From positions 1 through 63,004 of the forward strand of contig JAHEYQ010000024.1 in assembly GCA_023251515.1 (NCBI GenBank): DNA of 63,004 nt, written 5' to 3'. Position numbers and translations under genes: made by a program. Position 1 is the first letter of the stretch. Each line of letters opens with the position of its first letter. This DNA is from Bacteroidales bacterium. GTDB taxonomy: Bacteria > Bacteroidota > Bacteroidia > Bacteroidales > JACABE01. The notes under the pieces were generated by a model. It searched no databases. It saw nothing but the letters and a program-made list of their open reading frames with translations, and was not told the origin of the DNA. Positions 26,688 through 34,789 of this stretch are shown piece by piece.

Positions 26688-27221
26688 ATGAAAATATTCA
26701 GTTTTGGAGAATACATCAGTGGAAAACCTTTTAAAGTGCTTGATGAGAGAAAAATGAGAGCCAGTGCCGGAATTATGTTCATTTTCGGATTATTTGCCTC
26801 AATTAATGGATTTATATTGAGTCGCTACGAAATTATACCTTACATCATGTGTGGATTTGTTTTAAACTTTATGATAGGTTTATTTATCAATCCAAAGTAT
26901 TCGCCTACCATGATTCTGGCATCAGTCTTCGTGTGGAAACAATCTCCACTTCCTATTGGTGCAGTTCAGAAAAAATTTGCATGGAGTTTAGGACTGGCAC
27001 TGTCCGGTACCATATTTGTACTTTCCCTTTTTTTGCAAAACGATAAAAGTTATTTTGAACCAGTTTGTATGCTGTGTCTTATCTGTTTACTGTTGTTATA
27101 TCTTGAAACAGCTTTTGGTATTTGTGTCGGTTGCAAGTTATACCAATTGGCGGTTGTTATAAAATTGCTTCCTAAACCTAAAGAAAAACCCAACTGCATG
27201 GGAAATAGTTGTGAAAATTAA
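26688..27221 (+). CDS. DUF4395-family membrane protein
   Basis: A 177-residue inner-membrane protein with four hydrophobic helices. A short N-terminal amphipathic part (IFSFGEYISGKPFKVLDERKMRASAGI) is followed by paired helices, and the end has the family's cysteine motif FGICVGCKLY. The fold family is DUF4395 (PF14340), with no known function, often near sulfur or thiol-redox genes in other bacteria. Extra C-terminal cysteines (NCMGNSCEN) could bind a metal. The gene appears to be single. Confidence 0.82.
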   Translation: MKIFSFGEYISGKPFKVLDERKMRASAGIMFIFGLFASINGFILSRYEIIPYIMCGFVLNFMIGLFINPKYSPTMILASVFVWKQSPLPIGAVQKKFAWSLGLALSGTIFVLSLFLQNDKSYFEPVCMLCLICLLLLYLETAFGICVGCKLYQLAVVIKLLPKPKEKPNCMGNSCEN

Positions 27222-27334
27222 TGAAGTGGCAATGTTATAAATAATATATTTTAGCATAAACATCATATTGAAGTTAAGATGAAAGGATAAAAATATTTAA
27301 ATAAATATATAGCATCAAATTAAAATATTTTTTG

Positions 27335-27342
27335 TAATTTTG
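27335..27342 (+). promoter_or_regulatory. -7 element of the rpsF-rpsR-rplI operon
   Basis: TAATTTTG matches TAnnTTTG, 51 bases before the rpsF ATG. The leader is about 45 nt; I see no obvious S6:S18 autoregulatory structure in it. Confidence 0.55.
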
Positions 27343-27392
27343 CACTCCATTTTAAAAAAAATAAGTAATAATCATTTAAAAATTAAGAGACA

Positions 27393-27770
27393 ATGTTAAA
27401 CAATTACGAAACAGTTTTCATTATGACTCCCGTTTTGTCTGATGATCAGATGAAGGAAACTGTAAAAAAATTCCAGTCTTTTTTGAAAGAAAAAGGAGCT
27501 GAGATTGTTTTTGAAAACAATTGGGGATTAAAAAAATTGGCTTATCCAATTCAGAAAAAATCAACAGGATTCTACTATTTAATTGAATTTAAAGCAGAAG
27601 GTGATCTTATTGCTGAATTAGAAGTTGTTTACAAACGTGATGAGCGTTTATTAAGATTCTTAACAGTAAAACTTGATAAACATGCAATTGCATACAACGA
27701 AAAAAGACGCAATTTAGCTTCAGAAAAAAAAGAAAAAGCTGAAAAAACAAATCACATCGAGTTAAATTAA
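27393..27770 (+). CDS. rpsF: 30S ribosomal protein S6
   Basis: A 125-residue protein with the S6 start [18 protein letters not shown] and [20 protein letters not shown], and a lysine/glutamate-rich tail. S6 binds 16S rRNA as a heterodimer with S18, whose gene follows 30 bases downstream. Confidence 0.97.
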   Translation: MLNNYETVFIMTPVLSDDQMKETVKKFQSFLKEKGAEIVFENNWGLKKLAYPIQKKSTGFYYLIEFKAEGDLIAELEVVYKRDERLLRFLTVKLDKHAIAYNEKRRNLASEKKEKAEKTNHIELN

Positions 27771-27800
27771 TTCATTTTTTAATTTAAAAAATTTAAAACA

Positions 27801-28070
27801 ATGGCAGACAATAGTTCAGAAATCAAATATTTAACCCCGATTGCGGTTGAAACTAAAAAGAAAAAATATTGCCGTTTCAAAAAAAGCGGTATCAAATACA
27901 TCGATTATAAAGATGCAGACTTTTTATTGAAATTTATTAACGAACAAGGAAAAATTCTTCCAAGAAGATTAACCGGAACTTCTAATAAATATCAGAAAAA
28001 AGTATCTCAAGCAGTAAAAAGAGCAAGACACCTTGCTTTATTACCATATGTAGCAGATTTATTAAAATAA
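27801..28070 (+). CDS. rpsR: 30S ribosomal protein S18
   Basis: An 89-residue basic protein: [64 protein letters not shown] covers the conserved S18 domain. It is the middle gene of the operon. Confidence 0.97.
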   Translation: MADNSSEIKYLTPIAVETKKKKYCRFKKSGIKYIDYKDADFLLKFINEQGKILPRRLTGTSNKYQKKVSQAVKRARHLALLPYVADLLK

Positions 28071-28083
28071 GGAGGGAAGAACA

Positions 28084-28533
28084 ATGGAAATAATTTTAAA
28101 ACAAGACGTAGCAAACTTAGGTTATAAAGATGACCAGGTTAAAGTAAAAAACGGATATGCTCGTAACTATCTTATCCCTCAAGGGTTTGCAATAATGGCA
28201 TCTGAAACCAATAAAAAAATACACGCTGAAAACTTAAAACAACGTGCTTTTAAATTGGAAAAAATCAAGAACGAAGCTGAAACTTTAGCTAAAGCATTGG
28301 AAAATGTAGTTGTTAAAATTGGAGCTAAAGCTGGTACTTCCGGTAAGATTTACGGTTCTGTGAATTCAATCCAGATTGCCGAAGCGCTTAAAGAACAATA
28401 TAATTATGATATTGATCGCAGAAAAATCGTTATTGATGGCGAATCAGTAAAAGAATTAGGTACTTACAAAGCAAAAATTAACTTACACAAAGAAATTAAA
28501 GCTGAAATCAGTTTTGAAGTATTTGCTGAATAG
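28084..28533 (+). CDS. rplI: 50S ribosomal protein L9
   Basis: A 149-residue protein with the L9 N-domain signature GYKDDQVKVKNGYARNYLIPQGFA, a long linker helix and a C-terminal RNA-binding domain. An unusually good Shine-Dalgarno sequence for this phylum (AAGGAGGG) sits about 7 bases before the ATG, so initiation here probably uses anti-SD pairing. The operon ends at a hairpin 21 bases on. Confidence 0.97.
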   Translation: MEIILKQDVANLGYKDDQVKVKNGYARNYLIPQGFAIMASETNKKIHAENLKQRAFKLEKIKNEAETLAKALENVVVKIGAKAGTSGKIYGSVNSIQIAEALKEQYNYDIDRRKIVIDGESVKELGTYKAKINLHKEIKAEISFEVFAE

Positions 28534-28554
28534 TTATTTTTCTTTATTATAAAA

Positions 28555-28583
28555 AAAACCCGGTTTATTCGCCGGGTTTTTTT
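28555..28583 (+). terminator. Terminator of the ribosomal protein operon
   Basis: Stem AAAACCCGG / CCGGGTTTT (28555-28563 and 28572-28580) followed by T. Its T-run merges into the promoter of the next gene. Confidence 0.88.
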
Positions 28584-28590
28584 ATTTTTG
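28583..28590 (+). promoter_or_regulatory. -7 element very close to a start codon (possible leaderless mRNA)
   Basis: TATTTTTG matches TAnnTTTG and ends only four bases before the ATG at 28595. Transcription would begin at or next to the start codon. Confidence 0.45.
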
Positions 28591-28594
28591 TAAT

Positions 28595-29356
28595 ATGCTT
28601 TCAAAAAACAAAATAAAGTTTCTAAATTCTTTGAAATTGAAAAAATTCAGAGATGAACACCAACAATTTATTGCTGAAGGTGATAAATTGATCAGAGATT
28701 TAATATCAGGAAATTTCCAGATTCATGAAATATTTGCAACAAATAAATGGTTAGAAAAAAACACATTACCTAAAACCATTATAATTAACGAAATTACCGA
28801 AGAAGAATTAAACAGAATCAGTCAGCTTTCAACCCCAAATCAGGTTTTAGCTGTTGCCAAATATCAAAAAACAGAAATACATTATAACGAAATTTTTAAT
28901 AACCTAACTTTAATGCTTGATGAAATTAAAGATCCCGGAAATATGGGTACAATTATTCGCATTGCCGATTGGTTCGGAATTTCAAACATTATTTGTTCAG
29001 AAGATACTGTTGATACTTATAATCCCAAAGTTGTACAATCTACCATGGGTTCAATTGCTCGAGTAAATATTTATTATACTAATTTAGCTGAGTTATTGAA
29101 AAAAACTCCCGAAAATACGCCTGTTTTCGGCACATTACTCACTGGTAAAAATATCTATGAGCAGGATTTAAGTAAAAATGGCATAATAATTGTAGGTAAT
29201 GAATCAAGAGGAATTTCTGATGATTTGCTTAAATATATTACAAACAAATTATATATTCCATCTTATGCACAAAACACTGATAATAAAGCAGAATCATTAA
29301 ATGCTTCTATAGCAACAGCCATAATTTGTGCTGAATTCAAACGAAAATTCAATTAA
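28595..29356 (+). CDS. SpoU/TrmH-family RNA 2'-O-methyltransferase
   Basis: A 253-residue SPOUT enzyme. The N-terminal substrate-binding part (KIKFLNSLKLKKFRDEHQQFIAEGDKLIRDL) precedes the knot: motif 1 LDEIKDPGNMGTIIRIADWFGI, motif 2 IIVGNESRGIS and motif 3 IPSYAQNTDNKAESLNASIATAI, the last with S in the usual SLNVS position. It methylates the 2'-hydroxyl of a tRNA or 23S rRNA nucleotide using SAM; the target is not evident. Confidence 0.9.
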   Translation: MLSKNKIKFLNSLKLKKFRDEHQQFIAEGDKLIRDLISGNFQIHEIFATNKWLEKNTLPKTIIINEITEEELNRISQLSTPNQVLAVAKYQKTEIHYNEIFNNLTLMLDEIKDPGNMGTIIRIADWFGISNIICSEDTVDTYNPKVVQSTMGSIARVNIYYTNLAELLKKTPENTPVFGTLLTGKNIYEQDLSKNGIIIVGNESRGISDDLLKYITNKLYIPSYAQNTDNKAESLNASIATAIICAEFKRKFN

Positions 29357-29383
29357 ATTGTTTAAATAATTAAAATTCTTTTT

Positions 29384-29854
29384 ATGAGAAAATTACTTTT
29401 AGTATTTATTTTAATTGCCTCAACTACAATAATAAGCAGTTGTAAAAAAGACAGCAATGGCAATGTTGTAATAGCTACGATGTCAGCGAAAATAAATTTA
29501 GCTGATTGGAGTTCAATTGTCAGAACTGCAACAATAACTGGTAATACGTTATCTGTAAATGGATCTTCACTCGGTGGTGAAATTATTCAATTAACTGTTA
29601 CGCCCGATAATAATGCCACTTTAGCAACAAATGTAACTTATAATATTTCAATTACCAGCTTTTATAAGAAGTCTATCAATGCAAGTATTGAGGATGCATA
29701 TTTTGCTGTTTCAGGAACAGTTAAACTAACTCAATTAGACCTAACAAATAAACTTATTTCAGGAACTTTCAGTTTTAGTGCTTCATCTACAAATTTTGGT
29801 TTGGCGGCAATTACTAATGGAGAATTCACAAATCTTTCATTTACTGCACTTTAA
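29384..29854 (+). CDS. Small predicted lipoprotein
   Basis: A 156-residue lipoprotein: hydrophobic N-terminus with lipobox TTIISSC (Cys about 20) and the KKDSNG linker common in Bacteroidota surface lipoproteins. The rest is a single beta-rich domain (AKINLADWSSIVRTATITGNTLSVNGSS...ISGTFSFSASS) resembling DUF6252-type lipoproteins, though I am not certain of the family. Function unknown. A terminator follows. Confidence 0.72.
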   Translation: MRKLLLVFILIASTTIISSCKKDSNGNVVIATMSAKINLADWSSIVRTATITGNTLSVNGSSLGGEIIQLTVTPDNNATLATNVTYNISITSFYKKSINASIEDAYFAVSGTVKLTQLDLTNKLISGTFSFSASSTNFGLAAITNGEFTNLSFTAL

Positions 29855-29868
29855 TAAATAATTAAAAT

Positions 29869-29902
29869 AAAAAAGATGGTTAAATAATTAACCATCTTTT
29901 TT
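29869..29902 (+). terminator. Intrinsic terminator after the lipoprotein gene
   Basis: A perfect 15-bp stem AAAAAAGATGGTTAA (29869-29883) with 29888-29902, a 4-base loop and a T-run. Confidence 0.9.
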
Positions 29903-29949
29903 TATAAACATTCACTATTCTTATTTGTTATTATAGCAAAATTTTAAAA

Positions 29950-30150
29950 ATGCTTAAACTTCTTATACCAGCAATACTTATATTAGGATTAGCAGTTCTT
30001 GGAATTGCCATAAAAATGTTTTTTATCAAAGGTGCTCAGTTTAAAAAAACCTGTAGTTCTGTTGATATCGGAAATGGCCAAAAAATAGGATGTAGCTGTA
30101 CATCAAGCGTTCACGAAGAATGCAAAAACTACAAAGAACATCATAGTTAA
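29950..30150 (+). CDS. Small Cys-rich membrane-anchored protein
   Basis: A 66-residue protein with one N-terminal helix (about 3-24) and a short tail holding four cysteines: KTCSSVDIGNGQKIGCSCTSSVHEEC. The cysteines could bind iron-sulfur or another metal. Its stop codon overlaps that of the convergent apbE gene by four bases, so the two transcripts overlap at their 3' ends. A link to flavinylation or redox is an inference from position. Confidence 0.65.
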   Translation: MLKLLIPAILILGLAVLGIAIKMFFIKGAQFKKTCSSVDIGNGQKIGCSCTSSVHEECKNYKEHHS

Positions 30151-31160
30151 TGCTGTAATTCTTCAATTTTTCCTTTTAAACCAGAAGTTGAAAAAGTTTT
30201 AAATTTTCCTGTTTCATCAGAATAAATAAAATAAGCTTCTAATTGCTTGTTTCTGTTTAAAAATTCTTTAGATTTATCTAAACCCATCACCATGAATGCA
30301 GTAGCATAAGCATCGGCTTCCCATGTATTTTCAGCTATTACTGATGCGCTTAACAAAGTATGTTGCACTGGATATCCTGTTTTAGGATTAATTGTATGAG
30401 AATATCTCACACCATTTTCTTCATAATATTTACGATAATTTCCTGAAGTAGCCAAAGCCTTATTGAACAATTCAATTTTTGCCTCTAAAACTCTTTCATC
30501 TTCGGCATTTTGAGCAGGCTTTTCAATACCAACCATCCATTTACTTCCATCAGGTTTACTTCCTTTACCTATAACTTCACCTCCCACATCAATCAAATAA
30601 TTTGAAATACCTTTACTTTCAAAAAAATTCGCAATCACATCTACTGAATATCCCTGAGCAATCGCATTAAAATCAATTTTAATATTTGAATTATTTTTAA
30701 TCAGACTTCCATTCTTTAATTCAACATTTTGATATCCAATATATTTCAATAAACTATCCACTTTGTGCTGATTTAATTTTGACCGACTTTCAAAACCAAA
30801 CCCCCAGGCATTAACCAACTGACCAACAGTTACATCAAAATCACCATCAGTTTCTTTACAAATACGCATAGATTTATTAAAAATATCAATAAAAATACTA
30901 TCTAATATTACGGTTGAATCATTGCAATTCACTTTGCAAATAACTGATGTTGGTTGCCATAAAGAAACACTCATATCAAAAGCCTTTAGAATTGAATCTA
31001 TCTGAATTTGAAAATTAGTGGCATTGTCGTCATAATATGTTATAAAATAATAAGTTCCTTGTGCCTCTCCATTAAATTTTACCTGCTCTAATTCTTTTTT
31101 CTGATTACATGAAATTAAAGAAATACACAATGCAAAAATTATAAAAATAAAATTTCTCAT
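30147..31160 (-). CDS. apbE: FAD:protein FMN transferase, lipoprotein (ApbE)
   Basis: A 337-residue ApbE-family enzyme with lipobox LISC (Cys about 19), so it is anchored on the outside of the inner membrane. Motifs: KFNGEAQGTYYFITYY, WGFGFES, IDFNAIAQGYSVDVIANFFESKGISNYLIDVGGEVIGKG, and SHTINPKTGYPVQHTLLSASVIAENTWEADAYATAFMVMG, containing the Mg- and FAD-binding residues. It links FMN covalently to Thr/Ser of proteins such as NqrB/C or RnfG/D; none of those lie in this window. Confidence 0.93.
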   Translation of the reverse strand: MRNFIFIIFALCISLISCNQKKELEQVKFNGEAQGTYYFITYYDDNATNFQIQIDSILKAFDMSVSLWQPTSVICKVNCNDSTVILDSIFIDIFNKSMRICKETDGDFDVTVGQLVNAWGFGFESRSKLNQHKVDSLLKYIGYQNVELKNGSLIKNNSNIKIDFNAIAQGYSVDVIANFFESKGISNYLIDVGGEVIGKGSKPDGSKWMVGIEKPAQNAEDERVLEAKIELFNKALATSGNYRKYYEENGVRYSHTINPKTGYPVQHTLLSASVIAENTWEADAYATAFMVMGLDKSKEFLNRNKQLEAYFIYSDETGKFKTFSTSGLKGKIEELQH

Positions 31161-31242
31161 TTTGATTTATTTTTCTGCAAAATAACTACTTTTTTGAATG
31201 ATATAAAAAAGAAAAAGACTTAATTAATAAGATTAAATATTT

Positions 31243-31250
31243 TAACTTTG
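31243..31250 (+). promoter_or_regulatory. -7 element of the CPBP protease gene
   Basis: TAACTTTG matches TAnnTTTG. It contains the TTG at 31248 that would otherwise look like an in-frame start, which supports the ATG at 31269 as the true start. Confidence 0.55.
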
Positions 31251-31268
31251 CCGAATAATACAAAAAGC

Positions 31269-32216
31269 ATGAATAAAGAACCATTTCTTAAGAATTTTTC
31301 ACAACCTTTAAAACTAATCAGCTTACTGATAATCATTATAATATCAGTATTTATAATTAATGTAATTGGTGTATTGCTTGCTTTACCATTTTGGGGAAAT
31401 AATGTAATAACGACATTTACAGAAGGAATGAATTTAAATAGTGCTGAAAACATTGGTTTTTATAAATTTCTGCAAATTTTTAATCATTTGGGTATGTTTA
31501 TTATTCCCTCAATTTTATTTGCATTTCTTATAAACAGAAATATAGGTAAATATCTTAGAATTAATAGATTTCCTAAGTTATTTACCATACTTTCCGGAAT
31601 TTTGTTGATAATGGTTTGTATGCCATTTATTAACTGGTTAATGACAATGAATGGGATGATGAAATTACCTGAGGCATTTTCAGGGATAGAAGAATGGATG
31701 CGGAAATCAGAAGATAGTGCAGAATTAATAACCAATAAATTTCTGAATGTAAGTAGCATAGGAGGTTTGCTGATAAACTTATTTATGATAGCAATTATTC
31801 CGGCAATTGGAGAAGAATTTTTATTCAGAGGTATATTGCAAAAGCAATTTAAATTATGGTTTGGAAATATTCATATAGCTATTTTTATTTCAGCCTTTTT
31901 ATTCAGTGCAATGCATATACAATTTTTTGGATTTATCCCCCGATTGGTTTTAGGAGTAATATTGGGTTATTTATATTATTTTAGTAGGAACTTATGGGTT
32001 CCAATAATTACTCATTTATTTAATAATGGAATCGCAGTAATCATTTATTTTCTTAACTTTAATAAGATTATGAGTACAGATATAGATAAATTAGGGAGTG
32101 AAGGCAATGATTATATTCTAATATTAGGAAGTCTTATTTTTTCAATCGTTTTAATGCTAAGTATCTACAAACGTGAGTATTTAAGAAAAAGATTAAAAAC
32201 AAAAAAGGAGGATTAA
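31269..32216 (+). CDS. CPBP-family intramembrane glutamic endopeptidase
   Basis: About 315 residues with seven or eight membrane helices. The catalytic motifs of the CPBP (Rce1/Abi) family are clear: AIGEEFLFRGILQKQF (E-E-xxx-R), then FSAMHIQFFGFIPRLVLGVILGYLYY with the conserved His, and PIITHLFNNG with a second His. Bacterial members process membrane or secreted peptides; the substrate is unknown. The gene ends inside a bidirectional hairpin shared with the convergent exbD gene. Confidence 0.88.
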   Translation: MNKEPFLKNFSQPLKLISLLIIIIISVFIINVIGVLLALPFWGNNVITTFTEGMNLNSAENIGFYKFLQIFNHLGMFIIPSILFAFLINRNIGKYLRINRFPKLFTILSGILLIMVCMPFINWLMTMNGMMKLPEAFSGIEEWMRKSEDSAELITNKFLNVSSIGGLLINLFMIAIIPAIGEEFLFRGILQKQFKLWFGNIHIAIFISAFLFSAMHIQFFGFIPRLVLGVILGYLYYFSRNLWVPIITHLFNNGIAVIIYFLNFNKIMSTDIDKLGSEGNDYILILGSLIFSIVLMLSIYKREYLRKRLKTKKED

Positions 32217-32229
32217 AATCCTCCTTTTT
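32202..32229. terminator. Bidirectional terminator between the CPBP gene and exbD
   Basis: A 13-bp stem AAAAAGGAGGATT (32202-32214) with 32217-32229, A-run on the left and T-run on the right, overlapping the CPBP stop codon. Confidence 0.8.
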
Positions 32230-32247
32230 CATATAAAAATTTTGCAA

Positions 32248-32721
32248 TTATTCATCTGATTTTGCTTTTCCTCTGCGTGTAGCATAAGTAATTTTAAAAG
32301 CACCAACCTGACGTAATTCTTGTTTGATATCAGTTACAATACCCATCTTTACATTACCGTCAACTTTTAAAGTAGTACTTAATAAAGGTCTATCAATCTC
32401 GTTACGGGCAGCTCTTTCTTTTTCAACAAACTCGCGAATGTCTTTCACTTCAGCAAATTGGTCATTAAGCTGGATACGAGGTTCTGTACCATACATTGCA
32501 GATTTCATAGGTTCCCCAACATAAACACTGCTTGCCAGAGATTTTTTTTCAAGTTTCTGAATTTCAGTGGCTTGCGGTGGCAAAACTTTAACAAATAAAG
32601 TTGCTTCACGCATATTGGTAATAACCATAAAGAAAAACAAAAACATGAAAATAATATCAGACATTGATCCTGTATTGATAGCAGGAATCTCTCTTTTGCC
32701 TTCTTTTTTAAATCTTGCCAT
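32248..32721 (-). CDS. ExbD/TolR-family biopolymer transport protein (second copy)
   Basis: A 157-residue protein with one N-terminal membrane helix containing the proton-relaying Asp in INTGSMSDIIFMFLFFFMVITNM (about 24) and a periplasmic domain. With ExbB/TolQ it forms a proton-driven energiser for TonB- or Tol-like outer-membrane work. It overlaps the other exbD start by one base. Two ExbD copies in one operon are common in this phylum and may form mixed dimers. Confidence 0.9.
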   Translation of the reverse strand: MARFKKEGKREIPAINTGSMSDIIFMFLFFFMVITNMREATLFVKVLPPQATEIQKLEKKSLASSVYVGEPMKSAMYGTEPRIQLNDQFAEVKDIREFVEKERAARNEIDRPLLSTTLKVDGNVKMGIVTDIKQELRQVGAFKITYATRRGKAKSDE

Positions 32722-33296
32722 TATTTGATTCCTCCCACATCTTTAGGTTCAGCTTCTGAAATACTAATTGGGATTGCCTTTTGTATGGCTTCCCGTTTTG
32801 CTTCAGATTTTAAATCTTCAAATTTTTTACCAAATTTTTCTTTTGATAATTTATTACGAAGCTCATTTACAGCTGCTGTTAATTCATTCTGAACTTTAAT
32901 ATACATTTCGTATGATGTTCCTCTATCGTTTTGTAACGAAATAACACCTTTTGAAACTTCAATATTACCGAGTAAATCAATATATCTGATAGTTTTTTCT
33001 GGTAAATTAGGATCACTTGATGGATTGGTAAGAAATTCAAGTGTCTTAGTCTTTAAAGTACTGATATCACCTAAACTACCATTTACCAATAATTGGTCAT
33101 TGGCATTTACTAAAACTGTAAAAATGTTACGTTTTTTGATTTCTGGTGGTTTAACAGAAGGGTCAATGGGAGGAGGTAACTTTCTTGAGATACCCATATC
33201 TGTGTTGATTGATGAAGTCAACAAGAAAAAGGTAAGCAACAGGAAAGAAATATCAGCCATTGAACCTGAATTTATTTCCGGAATTTTTTTTGCCAT
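32721..33296 (-). CDS. ExbD/TolR-family biopolymer transport protein (first copy)
   Basis: A 191-residue ExbD paralogue. The helix INSGSMADISFLLLTFFLLTSSINTDMG carries the conserved Asp (about 14), and the periplasmic part is longer than the second copy, with a proline-rich start (KLPPPIDPSVKPPEIKKR). It sits between a small three-helix protein and the second exbD in the energiser operon. Confidence 0.9.
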   Translation of the reverse strand: MAKKIPEINSGSMADISFLLLTFFLLTSSINTDMGISRKLPPPIDPSVKPPEIKKRNIFTVLVNANDQLLVNGSLGDISTLKTKTLEFLTNPSSDPNLPEKTIRYIDLLGNIEVSKGVISLQNDRGTSYEMYIKVQNELTAAVNELRNKLSKEKFGKKFEDLKSEAKREAIQKAIPISISEAEPKDVGGIK

Positions 33297-33306
33297 AAAA
33301 TTTTTA

Positions 33307-33639
33307 TTATTTTAGCATTTTTGAAATAGCAGCATATATCGTTGATCCGACTGCTGCAATTAACATAAAATAAAATATTATTAGACCAGTGCCTATCATT
33401 TTTGATAGACCTGGGTCGGTAGCTGTTTTTTCAAACAATGCCAAACTAACATCTTGTGAATCAGATATTAAATATGACAATAAAAATATTACTCCAAACG
33501 CGACTAAAGCAATAAGCGTTACTTTTGAATTTCCAATATTAGAAATTGTAACTTTTATTGAAAAGAAAAGCAATGCAAGTAATCCTGCGGCTAATAGTAA
33601 GTACATTACTATCATGCCAATATTAATAAATATATCCAT
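33307..33639 (-). CDS. Small membrane protein of the ExbB/ExbD operon
   Basis: A 110-residue protein with three hydrophobic helices (about 7-27, 38-58, 82-105) and no cysteines or charged motif. I recognise no named family. Its place between exbB and exbD, 10 bases before exbD, suggests a fourth subunit or assembly factor of the energiser complex (inference). Confidence 0.75.
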   Translation of the reverse strand: MDIFINIGMIVMYLLLAAGLLALLFFSIKVTISNIGNSKVTLIALVAFGVIFLLSYLISDSQDVSLALFEKTATDPGLSKMIGTGLIIFYFMLIAAVGSTIYAAISKMLK

Positions 33640-33657
33640 ATAAATATTAAATTTATA

Positions 33658-34500
33658 TTATTTTTTGTTGTGTTTCACTAGAATATCCATGAAAGAAATA
33701 GTAGAATCTTCCAATGTGTTTACAATACTTTCAACTTTAGTTACTAAATAACTGAAGAATACTTGTAAAACGATAGCAACAATCAAACCAAAAACGGTTG
33801 TTAAAAGAGCTACTTTCATACCTCCAGCAACAACGGTTGGAGAAATATCACCTGCTTTTTCGATAGCATCGAAAGCTTGAACCATACCAACAACTGTTCC
33901 CAAGAAACCAAGCATAGGTCCTAAAGCAATAAATAAACCAATCCATGAAAGATTTTTTTCTAATCTTGCCATTAAAACACCTCCGTAAGAAACAATTGAT
34001 TTTTCAACGATTTCGATACCTTCATCGGTTCTGTCTAAGCCTTGAAAGAAAATACTTGCCAATGGACCACGTGTGTTTTTGCAAATTTCTTTTGCTGCCT
34101 GAATACCACCGGTTTTCAAAGCATTTTCAACACTGTTTAATAGCTTTTGAGAATTTGTTGTTGATAAATTCAAATAAATAATTCTTTCAACAACCAAAGC
34201 TAAACCTAAAATAAATACAATTAGAATCGGAGCCATCCATACAGCACCACCTTCGATGAATTTTTCTTTTAGTACTTGGTGAAATGACTTGTTGTCCTCT
34301 GACACAGCTTCCGTTACAGCTGTTGTATCTGTAGCTGATTCTGCCTGTACATTTGAATCAACTGTTGCAGCTTGAGCTGTTGTATCAGTTACTTGTTCGG
34401 TTTTTACATCTGCTTTTTTTTCTTTTTGAGCAAATGCGATATTTGATGCACCGAAAGTTAGCATTCCTGCTAATGTAAATAAAGCAATTAATTTTTTCAT
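33658..34500 (-). CDS. MotA/TolQ/ExbB-family proton channel protein
   Basis: A 280-residue inner-membrane protein. An N-terminal signal-like helix (1-24) is followed by a low-complexity acidic periplasmic stretch (about 25-75, rich in T, A, D, E, V), then the ExbB core: GGAVWMAPILIVFILGLALVVERIIYL, a long cytoplasmic helix region and SWIGLFIALGPMLGFLGTVVGMVQAF. First gene of the four-gene energiser operon. The N-terminal extension is common in Bacteroidota homologues. Confidence 0.92.
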   Translation of the reverse strand: MKKLIALFTLAGMLTFGASNIAFAQKEKKADVKTEQVTDTTAQAATVDSNVQAESATDTTAVTEAVSEDNKSFHQVLKEKFIEGGAVWMAPILIVFILGLALVVERIIYLNLSTTNSQKLLNSVENALKTGGIQAAKEICKNTRGPLASIFFQGLDRTDEGIEIVEKSIVSYGGVLMARLEKNLSWIGLFIALGPMLGFLGTVVGMVQAFDAIEKAGDISPTVVAGGMKVALLTTVFGLIVAIVLQVFFSYLVTKVESIVNTLEDSTISFMDILVKHNKK

Positions 34501-34586
34501 AGTTACTTTTTTGAATTAATTTTTAATTTTTATTGCTAAATACTTAATTTATTTAATTGTTTAAAATTTTCTTTTCCAAAATTTTG

Positions 34587-34674
34587 CGGAGAGGGTGGGA
34601 TTCGAACCCACGATACGCTTTTGGCGTATACACACTTTCCAGGCGTGCGCCTTCGACCACTCGGCCACCTATCC
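34587..34674 (-). tRNA. tRNA-Ser(GGA)
   Basis: An 88-nt type II tRNA on the minus strand: 5' end GGATAGGTGGCCGAGTGG, anticodon loop CTGGAAAG with anticodon GGA (plus-strand 34638-34640), a long variable arm TATACGCCAAAAGCGTA typical of tRNA-Ser, T-arm GTGGGTTCGAATCCCAC, and no encoded CCA. The acceptor stem has one mismatch (U4 opposite C69). It reads UCC/UCU serine codons. Confidence 0.95.
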
Positions 34675-34789
34675 AAAACATTTTTTACTTTAGATTTCTT
34701 TTTAAAATCAAGCGGCTAAATTACAAAAAAAAAACTTTAAAAAACATTTTTATTCGTTTTTTTTTATTAACGTGAAATAAATTTGTTTA

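Noticed and set aside
27343..27392. Ribosomal-protein leader (S6:S18 autoregulation)
   Set aside because: The leader is short and AT-rich and shows no conserved bulged stem with a CCG motif.
34557..34775. Short plus-strand frame with DSNPRYAFGVYTLSRRAPSTTRP
   Set aside because: This is the familiar antisense translation of a tRNA-Ser, not a protein gene.
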